Positions 52,435 through 61,748 of a stretch of 64,000 nt of DNA are shown here, piece after piece; the first letter of the stretch is position 1; each line of letters begins with the position of its first letter. Under the pieces are notes generated by a model. The model had not been told where the DNA came from. It worked only from the letters and a program-made list of their open reading frames with translations, and ran no database searches. The stretch comes from Natronococcus roseus (GTDB taxonomy: Archaea > Halobacteriota > Halobacteria > Halobacteriales > Natrialbaceae), in NCBI RefSeq assembly GCF_043677095.1, contig NZ_JBHLJR010000009.1:81712-145711 (forward strand), written 5' to 3'. The translations under genes were made by a program, and so were the position numbers.

Positions 52435-53787
52435 TTATGCGGACACCTCTTGGTCTCGCTCAGAACTGCGGTCATCTAGTTCGCGATCGCCATCGGACGG
52501 CTGACTATCGCCCTCAACACTCCAGTCATTGTACTCCTCGGGATCGCTCCAAGTAGAGGGAATATCGTACGTCCACCAATCAGCGCCCTCGAGGCCGACC
52601 GACCGGAGCTCCTTCTCCCATGGAACGACCCCAGAATCGTGGAACTCCGAAAACCGCGGTGCGTTCGCCGGGACGTCGCCGGCATGAGACGTCAGCGACC
52701 AGTCGACGTCCTGGGTGTTGATATCGTCGTTCGGGATATGAATCAGACCAGCAGCTCCACGAACACCCATGATCATCTTCCGATCCGCACGAGTTCGACC
52801 GTAAGCCCGCTCGAGTTCAGTTCGAAGCGGCTTGTCGTACAGCGGAACAACTTCGAACCCCTGCTCGGTTTTGCTCTCGTAGTAGCCGTCGAACTGCTGG
52901 GCGGTCTCCGCTACCCGTCGAACCGCAGAATCCGGATCGTCAGAGACACCGACAATCCGGAGATTCATCCGAAAGCCCTTCTCGCCGCGCTGTTCGCGAA
53001 CGATGTTGGATGCCTGCTTGTCTTTGTTCGACGCCTCACGCTCTTCGCCGACGATCTCGAACTTCTCGGGGAACAGCTCGTACTTTAGCGCATGGAGGAA
53101 CGACTCGTCCTTCCGGGGACTCTTGAGCTCATCCGCAATGTCATCGATCGACGACGACAACAACCCGCCTTTCCACCAATCCGCCGGTGCCGGCTCGAAG
53201 ATCGTCTGCACGGCTAGATCGGTCTCAGTATCAGACTCCCGCTCACCGATCATCTCGGCCGTAATCGAGCCGTAGGGATCGTTCTCGAACCCCTCGATGT
53301 CCATGTGCTTGATCGGATACAGATGCTTGCCGTCCGAACGCTTCCGGAGTCGAAGATAGGCACCGGCGACATAACGACCTTCCTCGAGAGGCAACAGCGC
53401 TGGCCGGTCATGCTCCGACATATCAATGTGAGCGTCAGGATAGAACGTCTCGAGCTGCCGTTGCATCTGCTTCTGGGCCTCAGTCGTCGCCATCACCCAC
53501 TGGAAGCCAACCAACCCGTTGATGTAGCGCATCTCGAACGAGTGCGTTGGCCCCTCTGCCGACCCAAACAAACCACCCCGACCGGGATTGTGGACGGCCG
53601 TCAGTAGATCAATTGCATCCTTCGGCCCGCCGCCGTCCTTGCTCGGCTGGACGGCGATCGACTTACGCTCAGGCAACTCACCGTAGAGCTGCTCGGCCAA
53701 CTCCGGCGTGACCTCGAGAGCCTCATAGCCATCACCAAGACCGAGCTTCTGCTTCGTGGCACACACTGTCCGATTCCCAAGACCCAT
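52435..53787 (-). CDS. conserved component of the conjugation-type locus, unknown
   Basis: 450 residues from ATG 53787, which overlaps the VirB4 stop by one base (TAATG). No membrane helix or nucleotide-binding motif was found. The sequence includes YINGLVGFQWVMATTEAQKQ and FRMNLRIVGVSDDPDSAVRR. The fold recalls the N-terminal domain of VirB4-like or HerA-type conjugation proteins that precede an ATPase. Its position between VirB4 and VirD4 genes in a fully overlapping operon makes a structural or adaptor role likely. Confidence 0.65.
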   Translation of the reverse strand: MGLGNRTVCATKQKLGLGDGYEALEVTPELAEQLYGELPERKSIAVQPSKDGGGPKDAIDLLTAVHNPGRGGLFGSAEGPTHSFEMRYINGLVGFQWVMATTEAQKQMQRQLETFYPDAHIDMSEHDRPALLPLEEGRYVAGAYLRLRKRSDGKHLYPIKHMDIEGFENDPYGSITAEMIGERESDTETDLAVQTIFEPAPADWWKGGLLSSSIDDIADELKSPRKDESFLHALKYELFPEKFEIVGEEREASNKDKQASNIVREQRGEKGFRMNLRIVGVSDDPDSAVRRVAETAQQFDGYYESKTEQGFEVVPLYDKPLRTELERAYGRTRADRKMIMGVRGAAGLIHIPNDDINTQDVDWSLTSHAGDVPANAPRFSEFHDSGVVPWEKELRSVGLEGADWWTYDIPSTWSDPEEYNDWSVEGDSQPSDGDRELDDRSSERDQEVSA

Positions 53788-56700
53788 TAGGACCACCTCC
53801 AGCCACAGACATCGTCGTACTGCTGCAGATACGATGCGTAGTCTTCGCCGTGCTCAGAGGGATCATACATTAACGCAACCGCCTCTCGAGGGTTCTGGTC
53901 GTGATCCATCCGGACACGCCCAGGGTAACAGCCCTCGTCGTCGACCCGTAGCAGCACCTCCGAGAATCCATCCGCAAGGTTCCCCTTCTGGAGGTTATCG
54001 ATCAACTCGGCCTCGTCACCAGAAAGCCCCAGGCGCTTGCCCCACTGCTCGTTCATCCCTTCGACGTACTGGTAGACCTCCATCGACGAGAGCTCGAGCA
54101 TGACCTCTGCGTTATCTGTCAGATGAACGTTGCCCTCGCCGTCGGTGCCGAAGAAGTCCTTGTGACTCTGCGTCCCAGCCCCAATCGAGAGGTCCCAGTG
54201 ACGGTGGTGGCGATACTTCTGCGAGAGCGATTTCACCGTCATATCGTCGCGAAGCAGGTAGTGGAACTCGTCACAGAAGATCGTTCCCGGCTCGGGACGA
54301 GACTTGACTTCGTTGTACAGTAGGTCCAGCAGCAGGTGCATCATGAGCCCGCCGCCTTCTTCATCCCCTTCCTTGAGCTGCAAATCAGCATAGACGAAGT
54401 CCGTATCCTCGAGGTCGACCTCAGTCTCGTGAGCGAGGTGCTCAAGGTGACTACCGTCACGGAAGGGTTCAACGTGATTGTTGATCACTGTCGTCGCCTT
54501 CTCCTCGCGATCGCGAACCTGACTCTCGTTCGACGAATCCTCGACGTACTCAGCACCATCACTCGACATGTCGTTGATGATCTCGAGGACGTCGTCGGCC
54601 ATCGTCGGCGCCTTGCCGTCGTACCCCTCTGATTTGCGATACTCGGGATCGTGGGTCTTCGGATCCTCGGTGATCCCCTTCTTCTCGCCAGCACGCTTGA
54701 GCGCCTTCGTCCAGATCGCCCGGTACTGCGAGAAGTCGAATCCCTGCATCTTGTAGTAGAGCTCCAAGAAATCAAGTCCCGAATCGAGCCACTCTCGATA
54801 GGGAGCCGAGTAACCGATCGCATCGAGTTTGTCCTCGGGCGTCGGCTTGATATCGAACGGGTTGATGTTCGTCGACCCAACGACGATCCGCTCACCACCG
54901 AAGATTTCCTGCAAGTTCGCGAACTCCTGGAGTGGGTCGATCACGGCGATGAACGAATCGGGATTATCGACCTTGTAGCGCCAGAGATACTGGCTCGAGG
55001 TAACGGTCTTCCCCGCACCGGTCTTCCCGACAATCACCCAGTTGTATCCCGCGTCGCGTTTGTAAACGTCGACCGCCAGCGGCTCATTCGTCGCCATATT
55101 CTCAGCAAGTTCCACGCCCGAGGGCTCGTGCAGGTTCGTCGTCGTCCACGGATTCATCGCCGCCAGCGCCTCCGATCGGACCTTCACTTTCTGGTCGACC
55201 TTGTCCTGACACGCCGGTGCGACCGTCTGATGACCAACATCGTGGTTCTGCCGGAGTACAGAGACCTCTGCACTCATATCGGACATCTTCGCTCGAATCG
55301 AGCGAATGGCCCGCTTCAATGCATCCGGATTGAACGACCGAACCTCGATGTACGTCTGGGCCTCGAAAATATCGTGCTCACTCTGCAGATACGAGTCAAG
55401 CGCTGCCTGTGTTTCATCGGCCTCATCACGATACCGGCTCGCGAACATCTCGACTCGGGAGTTCTTGACTCGCTCGTACTTCTTCCGAAGTGCGTCAGCG
55501 TAGTCCTCGAGTTCCTGTTCGGCCTTGTCCTGATCGATCGTCTCGATGTGGGTCGCGACGTTCGTCTCGACCTCCGCGTCGTCGAACTGCAGAATCGGCT
55601 CGAGGAACCCTTCAGGCGGATCCTTCGGGTAGCTCGAAATGAACAGCGTTGCCGCGTAGATCTCACCGTCAATCCGAAGGTGATTGCCGCCACCGTCCAT
55701 CCAGGAGCGCTCGATCTCCTCCGGAGCAAGCAAAGAAATGTACTGCTCCTCGAGTTCCTCGTCTGTAAGTGCAATCTCCGCACCCCCCGGAGACTCTGCG
55801 ACCACCGGCGACTCTGCTGTGACACCACCATCAGTCGTCGCCTCTTGCCGCTCAGGTGGCTCCGATCTCACTGAGGGGTCTGGATCATCCGAGTCGCTCG
55901 CATCTTGATCAGCGATCGCGAGCTGGTTGTGCCGCCTCGAGAGTGTCGTCCTCGGATCCCGTTCAGCCTCAACGTCCAGATGTGCGTAGGTCACATCGTA
56001 CTCCGGGTCAGATGCCTCTCCGACTTCGACACCGTCCTCGGTAACCTCCGGTGTCGGGATCGGACTCTGTCGGACCAGCGACGTATAATCAGCATGCGCA
56101 TAGACGTTCGCCGCCTGGTAGTGATCCGCCGCGACCTGCGAGAGCTCTTCACTCGGAATCGGGTGTCCGCTCACGTCCTCGAGACGTCGAATCGAGTCAC
56201 TGATCGTATCGAGGCGATCCTCGAGTAGCGTGATCATCTGCGGGATGTGCTCCCCGTCCTGCTTGAGCTGATGGACCTTCCAGTGGGTATACATCCGACC
56301 AACTAGCGGAATCGACGTAAGCCCACCCTCGACATCGTCTTCAGTAACGACGTCGCCGGGTTTGACCTCCACAATCAGATACGGATCGACCGTGTACGTC
56401 GAGAGGTCGTACATCGAAACAACGTCAGCACGTTCCTGGCAGAGATCGGCGAGTACCTTCTTTCCGAACTCGAGTTCGGAGTAGTCGACCTCACCGGGCG
56501 CAGTCTCACCGTCAGCCGTCGTGAGAATCTCCTCTTCGCGTTGACTATACCGTTCGATCCGCGGCGTGTAATCGACCATTCGCATGTACTCCGCAATCTG
56601 GATGTTGCCCTTGACCGCCGTGTCCAACACCTTCGCGTAGAAGCGGGACTGCCGTTCCCACTCCTCTTCGCTCGAGGTGACCATATTCGCCGGAGAAATC

Positions 56701-57242
56701 CGAATCGCACCAACCACGTGACCGTCGTCGGTCTCGACCGCCGGCGTCCCGAGATAGGCTTTCGTGTACTGTACAAAATCCTGAGTGCGAACTGGTCCCT
56801 TCGATTTGTCCTCTGGTGAGTCTGGTCCGCGGACTGAGGAAAGAAAGCGGAGCCCTGCAAGGGGAATAGCCGCTGCCCTCCCGAAGAGCGAGTCATTCGT
56901 TGGCTGTTCAATACCGGATTCGGTGGAATTTCTATCGAAGAGCATGGTTGGTTGCTGCGAGAGCGATCGAAGCACTGTCTCGGCGTAGAAGCGAGCGGTC
57001 ATCCAGGGATCCTTCGCGACGATGAAGCCGAAGCCGGCAAACAACCACACGATCGCCACAGAGTACGTCAGTGTACCCAACAGACCGCCGATCATCTGCC
57101 GACCGATAAACCAGATCATCGCCGGCGGCGCGATCGCCGCCAGAACCTCCATCTTGCTCATCCCAAGGACGACCTGATCGCTCGTCCCGGTGTGGATTAC
57201 TTTGTGATCGATACCATCTGACTGACTGGTACTGTCGCTCAT
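53787..57242 (-). CDS. VirB4-family secretion ATPase with N-terminal membrane domain
   Basis: 1151 residues. The N-terminus has a VirB3/PrgI-like hydrophobic pair (MEVLAAIAPPAMIWFIGRQM and TYSVAIVWLFAGFGFIVAKD), so it looks like a VirB3-VirB4 fusion. The VirB4 N-domain (about 150-700) contains an inserted Ser/Pro/Glu-rich stretch (about 420-500). Walker A is IVGKTGAGKTVTSS (about 735) and Walker B is GTIFCDEFHYLLRDD (about 985). It energises the channel of a type IV secretion-like apparatus. It overlaps both neighbours (ATGA with the VirB6-like gene, TAATG downstream). Confidence 0.88.
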   Translation of the reverse strand: MSDSTSQSDGIDHKVIHTGTSDQVVLGMSKMEVLAAIAPPAMIWFIGRQMIGGLLGTLTYSVAIVWLFAGFGFIVAKDPWMTARFYAETVLRSLSQQPTMLFDRNSTESGIEQPTNDSLFGRAAAIPLAGLRFLSSVRGPDSPEDKSKGPVRTQDFVQYTKAYLGTPAVETDDGHVVGAIRISPANMVTSSEEEWERQSRFYAKVLDTAVKGNIQIAEYMRMVDYTPRIERYSQREEEILTTADGETAPGEVDYSELEFGKKVLADLCQERADVVSMYDLSTYTVDPYLIVEVKPGDVVTEDDVEGGLTSIPLVGRMYTHWKVHQLKQDGEHIPQMITLLEDRLDTISDSIRRLEDVSGHPIPSEELSQVAADHYQAANVYAHADYTSLVRQSPIPTPEVTEDGVEVGEASDPEYDVTYAHLDVEAERDPRTTLSRRHNQLAIADQDASDSDDPDPSVRSEPPERQEATTDGGVTAESPVVAESPGGAEIALTDEELEEQYISLLAPEEIERSWMDGGGNHLRIDGEIYAATLFISSYPKDPPEGFLEPILQFDDAEVETNVATHIETIDQDKAEQELEDYADALRKKYERVKNSRVEMFASRYRDEADETQAALDSYLQSEHDIFEAQTYIEVRSFNPDALKRAIRSIRAKMSDMSAEVSVLRQNHDVGHQTVAPACQDKVDQKVKVRSEALAAMNPWTTTNLHEPSGVELAENMATNEPLAVDVYKRDAGYNWVIVGKTGAGKTVTSSQYLWRYKVDNPDSFIAVIDPLQEFANLQEIFGGERIVVGSTNINPFDIKPTPEDKLDAIGYSAPYREWLDSGLDFLELYYKMQGFDFSQYRAIWTKALKRAGEKKGITEDPKTHDPEYRKSEGYDGKAPTMADDVLEIINDMSSDGAEYVEDSSNESQVRDREEKATTVINNHVEPFRDGSHLEHLAHETEVDLEDTDFVYADLQLKEGDEEGGGLMMHLLLDLLYNEVKSRPEPGTIFCDEFHYLLRDDMTVKSLSQKYRHHRHWDLSIGAGTQSHKDFFGTDGEGNVHLTDNAEVMLELSSMEVYQYVEGMNEQWGKRLGLSGDEAELIDNLQKGNLADGFSEVLLRVDDEGCYPGRVRMDHDQNPREAVALMYDPSEHGEDYASYLQQYDDVCGWRWS

Positions 57243-58906
57243 TTTCTGTAGTGGTCTGACTGCTTGCGGGCCCGCTCAGCTTGTTTTGAGTTCCGTGCAC
57301 GGTCCTGTCGCCGCTGTGCTGCCTTGCGACGCTGATCCGGCGAGACACCCGCCCTTTGGGTCGTATTCGAGCTGCTCGAGCCATCTGAGGACGAACTCGA
57401 GTTGGCCGACTGCCCACCATCGGTCCGAATCGGTCGTCGAGAATTGACCGACGACTTCGCTCGCTGTGCTGCTGCCTTCGACCGATTCGCCGCCGCGACG
57501 CCTGCCCTCTCGCCACCACGCTTGAGACGCTCCTTTGCCGATCGCGTCCGTTCACCTCCGAAGACCGACGCCGGCCGTGGTGATGGAGTGTACCTCGAGA
57601 CTGCCGACGAAGCAGTCCCGACCACAGCCCCACGCATCGAGAGGCCAATCAAGAAGAACGACCCACTCACCGCGAAGGGGATCATCACCGCAAGCGCGAA
57701 GATTCCAAGCGTAGCGATGAAGTTGAGGATCTCGGAAGGAAACAGCTGCCAGCCGACGGCGTTCGCAAACGCGAGCAAAATCGCCGTCGGGATATTCATC
57801 ACCAGCAGGCCGTACCACTGCCAGATGAAGAACGACCCAACCTGCTTCACTCGACGGTGGCCGCCCCAGTAAGCCAAGATGAAGAAGATCGGCAGCACAG
57901 CTGGATAGACGAACAGAAGCACGTGCCGGGTCGTGTGAATCAATCCAAGCGCAGCGCCGCCCGTCCATCCCTTGAAGTACAGGATGAGGGCCGTCGCAAC
58001 GCCACCCGAGTACGTCGTCGTGTCTGTATCCAGAACATCTTCGCCGTCGGGGAGAAACAACTGCGCCGCTGCATCACTCAGTGCGTGCATGAGCGTCGCG
58101 AACTCCCAGACGATGACGATCATCAGGACGACGAACACGCCCGAGGCGAGTATCGATCCGACTTTCCGGCGCGTAATCGCGGTGATCGCCGGCGCGATCA
58201 ACATTAACAACGCCAACAGGAACATGACCGACATCGCCATCGGCATCACCAGTCCGAGGTAGATCTCCTCGTAGACCGTTACGTAGTTCTCCGAGGCGAT
58301 CGCGTCGTACGTCCCAGCTTCCTTGTGGGATATCGTTTGCTCGCCCTCCTCGAGCGCTTCTGGTGTCCCGAAGATTCCGAAGGCACCGTCGTTGTTGATT
58401 GTCGGCGTCCCAAGTGCTTCGTTGAAGATTTCCTCAACGAACAGCGTCATCCCATCCGCGAACATCTCGGTCAACCGTTCCCAGACATCTTCAGCTGCGT
58501 CCGCCGGGTTCAGAGTGTTACTGACCGCACTCCCGGCACCACCGAGAATCGACCGCCCTGCTGGCTCCTCCTCGTCCCCGTCTTCCTCAAGATAGAGTTC
58601 CTCGAACTCCTCGCGGTCCTCACTATCCTCGATCTGAAGCGGTTCGTCATCATCGGTTTCGTTGACGGATGCGTTTTCAAATTCGATCTCTGTGGGACTG
58701 TCATCTATTTCATCAGCCTCGTCGTCAGCGTCGCTTTCGTCATCTTCCGGCGGCTCCCAGACACTTTCATTTCCGCCAGCGTCCTCGGTCTGAAGCACCA
58801 CATCGTCCACTGAGGAACCAGTATCAGCAGCAGCAAGGCCCGGTCCAGCGAACGCTCCTATGCTACATAGTACTGCGATTAAAAGAACGATTCTGGGAAT
58901 CCTCAT
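57239..58906 (-). CDS. VirB6/TrbL-like polytopic membrane protein
   Basis: 555 residues. A signal peptide (IVLLIAVLCSIGAFAGPGLAA) is followed by a very acidic external stretch (about 40-120). Around six membrane helices lie between 215 and 440, including LVMPMAMSVMFLLALLMLI, GSILASGVFVVLMIVIVW and VYPAVLPIFFILAYWGG. The cytoplasmic tail is basic and Ser/Arg-rich. The layout is that of VirB6/TrbL inner-channel subunits. It overlaps the VirB4 start by 4 bp. Confidence 0.8.
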   Translation of the reverse strand: MRIPRIVLLIAVLCSIGAFAGPGLAAADTGSSVDDVVLQTEDAGGNESVWEPPEDDESDADDEADEIDDSPTEIEFENASVNETDDDEPLQIEDSEDREEFEELYLEEDGDEEEPAGRSILGGAGSAVSNTLNPADAAEDVWERLTEMFADGMTLFVEEIFNEALGTPTINNDGAFGIFGTPEALEEGEQTISHKEAGTYDAIASENYVTVYEEIYLGLVMPMAMSVMFLLALLMLIAPAITAITRRKVGSILASGVFVVLMIVIVWEFATLMHALSDAAAQLFLPDGEDVLDTDTTTYSGGVATALILYFKGWTGGAALGLIHTTRHVLLFVYPAVLPIFFILAYWGGHRRVKQVGSFFIWQWYGLLVMNIPTAILLAFANAVGWQLFPSEILNFIATLGIFALAVMIPFAVSGSFFLIGLSMRGAVVGTASSAVSRYTPSPRPASVFGGERTRSAKERLKRGGERAGVAAANRSKAAAQRAKSSVNSRRPIRTDGGQSANSSSSSDGSSSSNTTQRAGVSPDQRRKAAQRRQDRARNSKQAERARKQSDHYRK

Positions 58907-58918
58907 TGATATGTGAGT

Positions 58919-59437
58919 TTAAACGAACGGCGAGCAGCCTTCGCCGACGCCTGGCCCTCCGGCGTACCCGAGGGCAATATCGATAAACTGGACGAAGAAA
59001 ATGAACGCAATTACGCCCACAATTGGACCGATCATCATCAGACTCCCGACTGCCGTTGAGCCAGTAAACAACGGCACAGCTCGCAGCACCAGTCCAAGCA
59101 TGAAGATCAGGAACAGTGCGCCGAGGATAACCTGCCAAGCCATCATCTGAATATCAAAGATCATCAGCCCGAAGCCCTCTCCACAGATGTCTGTCGCCTC
59201 ACCTTCCTGTGCGGCGACTGACTGAGATGCGATCAGCGAGACGACTCCCATGGTAACCATCGCTCGAACTGGCGTCAGTAGATTACGTTGAAGCGATATT
59301 CTCCTCATGTCCTGCTGCTGTCTGAGTTGTTCGAGCTCTGACCGACTCTCGTGAGCCGACTGCAAAATCCACAGAAGGAGTTTCTGGAGAACTGTGCGAT
59401 CTCGATCTGTACCTGTTTTCGCTTTTTGTTCAGTCAT
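58919..59437 (-). CDS. pilin/VirB2-like small membrane protein
   Basis: About 172 residues from ATG 59437 (MTEQKAKTGTDRDRT). A hydrophobic segment VRAMVTMGVVSLIASQSVAA looks like an internal signal ending before QEGEATDICGEGFG. Three further helices follow (IMAWQVILGALFLIFMLG type, GSLMMIGPIVGVIAFIFFVQ). Paired cysteines near both ends of the mature part could form a disulfide. It is the first gene of the locus and sits 12 bp before the VirB6-like gene. A pilin or VirB2-like subunit is the best guess. Confidence 0.65.
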   Translation of the reverse strand: MTEQKAKTGTDRDRTVLQKLLLWILQSAHESRSELEQLRQQQDMRRISLQRNLLTPVRAMVTMGVVSLIASQSVAAQEGEATDICGEGFGLMIFDIQMMAWQVILGALFLIFMLGLVLRAVPLFTGSTAVGSLMMIGPIVGVIAFIFFVQFIDIALGYAGGPGVGEGCSPFV

Positions 59438-59675
59438 TGGTGCATACAAAGCCCCACCAACACAATACCAACTTAGTGGCAAGGTAATAGTGAGGCTTAT
59501 ATGAGTGAAGTCTAGCCTGAAGACAATAAATCTATTCCATATCTCTATAGGAACTATTCAGTGATACCATCTGATCCTCAGGGGAGATTTATGTAGCTGA
59601 ATACTAACATCAGCATATTGTGAGACATAGGACTGCCGCGTCAGATACCCAGATCCCGGTCACAAAGTAAGTAAG
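59438..59675. promoter_or_regulatory. divergent promoter region of the conjugation operon
   Basis: About 240 bp between the pilin-like gene and the gene at 59676. AT-rich TATA-like sequences (AATAAATCTATTCC) lie near 59525-59540. It probably drives both directions. Confidence 0.4.
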
Positions 59676-59984
59676 ATGGAGGACAGCAACGAAACAGACG
59701 CTGACGAGCACGAATCGAAGTCGGTCAATATCGAGATTCCTGGTGAAAACAAAACGCGCTACGTCTCGGTCGAGTTACCGCATGAGCAGTATCAACGCCT
59801 CGATGACCTCAAAGACCAACACGGGCTCACCTGGCGTGGACTTCTTATGCATACACATCGGCAGCTCAGTACCCCAAAAACAGAAAGCACCGATCAGTAC
59901 GGGCAACTAAATGAGACTCGCCAGTGGCATGGATTCACTTGGAAAGGAATGCTTCTACATGCCGCCCGCGATCTCGAGGAGTAG
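59676..59984 (+). CDS. small protein with an internal duplication
   Basis: 102 residues. A beta strand (NKTRYVSVELPHEQYQRL) resembles a ribbon-helix-helix start. Then two copies of a motif follow: HGLTWRGLLMHTHRQL and HGFTWKGMLLHAARDL. It is divergent from the conjugation operon and is a candidate regulator of it. Such HGxTWxGxLxHAAR motifs occur in short haloarchaeal proteins. Function unknown. Confidence 0.65.
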   Translation: MEDSNETDADEHESKSVNIEIPGENKTRYVSVELPHEQYQRLDDLKDQHGLTWRGLLMHTHRQLSTPKTESTDQYGQLNETRQWHGFTWKGMLLHAARDLEE

Positions 59985-60023
59985 CCCTAACACAAATCTT
60001 GGTCATCTCTATGTAGAACAGAA

Positions 60024-60296
60024 TTACGGTGCGCCAATTCCGAGTCCAAGAATAAGCAGCAGCATCCAAAGCACACCACCCGAGACTCGACGAATTGCAC
60101 CGTGATTATGTGGGTCACCACTGAGAACCCACAAAGCTACTCCAGACGCTGCGATAACAAGTGCTGACGGAAGTCCGAATCTCGGGTAAGAAGCATAGGC
60201 ACCTAAAAACGTTAGCACAGCAAAAAACCGTGCAGACGCGGCGTTTGATCTCGTGAGAAGTCCAGCCATCTCTGTTTTCGCATGGTTCAATCTCAT
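60024..60296 (-). CDS. small membrane protein
   Basis: About 90 residues from the ATG at 60296 (MRLNHAKTEMAG). Three predicted helices: ARFFAVLTFLGAYASY, LPSALVIAASGVALWVLSG and VSGGVLWMLLLILGLGIG. It starts in the conjugation region 12 bp after the beta-helix lipoprotein stop, or 33 bp from ATG 60296, and is possibly co-transcribed. Function unknown. Confidence 0.6.
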   Translation of the reverse strand: MRLNHAKTEMAGLLTRSNAASARFFAVLTFLGAYASYPRFGLPSALVIAASGVALWVLSGDPHNHGAIRRVSGGVLWMLLLILGLGIGAP

Positions 60297-60329
60297 TCTA
60301 TAAAGACTCTTTGGCAATACTCATCTAGA

Positions 60330-61748
60330 TCAAGAGGATCCGTTCAACGTCACGTTCTCGAGGGCGGGCATGTGGCCACCCATCACATTAGCCGGTACTG
60401 AGCCGGGATCCCACCCCTCCGCAACGATATCCACATCTCGAAGCGTTACTGGTGCCGACGTCCCAGAATAAAACGCATCCGTCGGCTCGAGCAGCGAAAT
60501 TCGACAGTTCTCAATCGTCGATTCGGTCACACCGGAGCGGGTCCCGATCGCGAAGTTTCCCCCGGCGCCGCCAGCCTCACTCTCCTGAGCTATCGTTATC
60601 TCACAATCTCGAATCATGCCCTCTCCAGAGTAGTGCCAGATCGAACGGCCGCTTTCGTGCACCCCTGATGGCACACGATCAACGACAGTCACACAGTCCT
60701 CCACTGTCGACTGACCGTATGGTCCATCTCGAGTGAGTTCACCGTCGTCAGTCTCGTCGATTTCCGGAATCGGTTCCCACTCGTCGGTCTGATTGAACCG
60801 GATGTTTGCTGTCCCGGAGTTCGAGGCAATACAGTTCCGAACAATCTGCCGACCGCCCCCCTGGACATATAATCCGTTATCCGGCCACGGCCCACAGATC
60901 ACGTTCTGGAATAGCGTCGTCCCCGACATATCCGTATGTCCGACGATCCCCGTTGTCGACCAGCTCTGGCCGAATCCCTGTTCGTTCACTGTCCCGTCGT
61001 AACGCTCTGTCTGGCGAGTGTTGATCGTATCATGATAGTGCATCCCGCCGCCGCTCATATCGACCGAATCGACCAACGCAAAGGCGTCTCGAGAGGTCGT
61101 CGCGATTCGCATGTTTCCATGAGAGCCGAGATCGTGGACGCCGTTGAACGCGATATTCCGGATCTCCGCCCGGCCGTTGATCATCGCATACAGCCCTCGC
61201 ATTCCCGCGTTCTCTCGTGCCCAGTCGAAAATGAACCCGCCAAAAACGAACTCGCCCTGGTGGGGCCGGTTCATCGTACCGATTCGAAACAACATCGTCC
61301 CGCCACGGTACTCTCCCTCGTCGACCGTGTGACCGTGGATTGCTTCGACCTCCCCATGCCGGATCACGGCGTTTTGCCCAATGAGGCCGACGTCTCTCCA
61401 ACCGGTCCGACGGAACCCCCGATTCATCTTGTACTGCCCTTGTGGGAACACGATCAGCGTGTCATCCTCCCAGGCCATCGTCAGGGCATCGTTGATCGCC
61501 TCCTCTCCTGTCGGATCCGCATTGTAGGGATCGTCAGTGATGTCCACCACATTGCTGAACTGATCCTCGTAGGTCGCCGGGTCGATCACCGTCGTTACTC
61601 CCGTATCGATATTCGTCGCTCCTGCGTTAGCTGGGTTTCCCTCGCCCATGGAAGACCCACCATCGAGAGCCATACACCCCGCTAGAGACGCTACCGACAC
61701 CGCCACACCTCCTCGCAGAAAGTCGCGACGTTGGCATGAGTGTTTCAT
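60330..61748 (-). CDS. Tat-exported lipoprotein with right-handed beta-helix
   Basis: 472 residues. A twin-arginine motif (QRRDFLRGGVAV) and a lipobox (ASLAGC) direct export and lipid anchoring. The mature part has pectate-lyase/NosD-like parallel beta-helix repeats: FPQGQYKMNRGFRRTG, VGLIGQNAVIRHG, AEIRNIAFNGVHDLG, TTLFQNVICGPWPDNGLYVQ, IVRNCIASNSGTANIRF and STIENCRISLLEP. Such proteins bind or cut polysaccharides. In a conjugation island it could act on the envelope or mediate contact with a recipient. No catalytic residues assigned. Confidence 0.8.
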   Translation of the reverse strand: MKHSCQRRDFLRGGVAVSVASLAGCMALDGGSSMGEGNPANAGATNIDTGVTTVIDPATYEDQFSNVVDITDDPYNADPTGEEAINDALTMAWEDDTLIVFPQGQYKMNRGFRRTGWRDVGLIGQNAVIRHGEVEAIHGHTVDEGEYRGGTMLFRIGTMNRPHQGEFVFGGFIFDWARENAGMRGLYAMINGRAEIRNIAFNGVHDLGSHGNMRIATTSRDAFALVDSVDMSGGGMHYHDTINTRQTERYDGTVNEQGFGQSWSTTGIVGHTDMSGTTLFQNVICGPWPDNGLYVQGGGRQIVRNCIASNSGTANIRFNQTDEWEPIPEIDETDDGELTRDGPYGQSTVEDCVTVVDRVPSGVHESGRSIWHYSGEGMIRDCEITIAQESEAGGAGGNFAIGTRSGVTESTIENCRISLLEPTDAFYSGTSAPVTLRDVDIVAEGWDPGSVPANVMGGHMPALENVTLNGSS

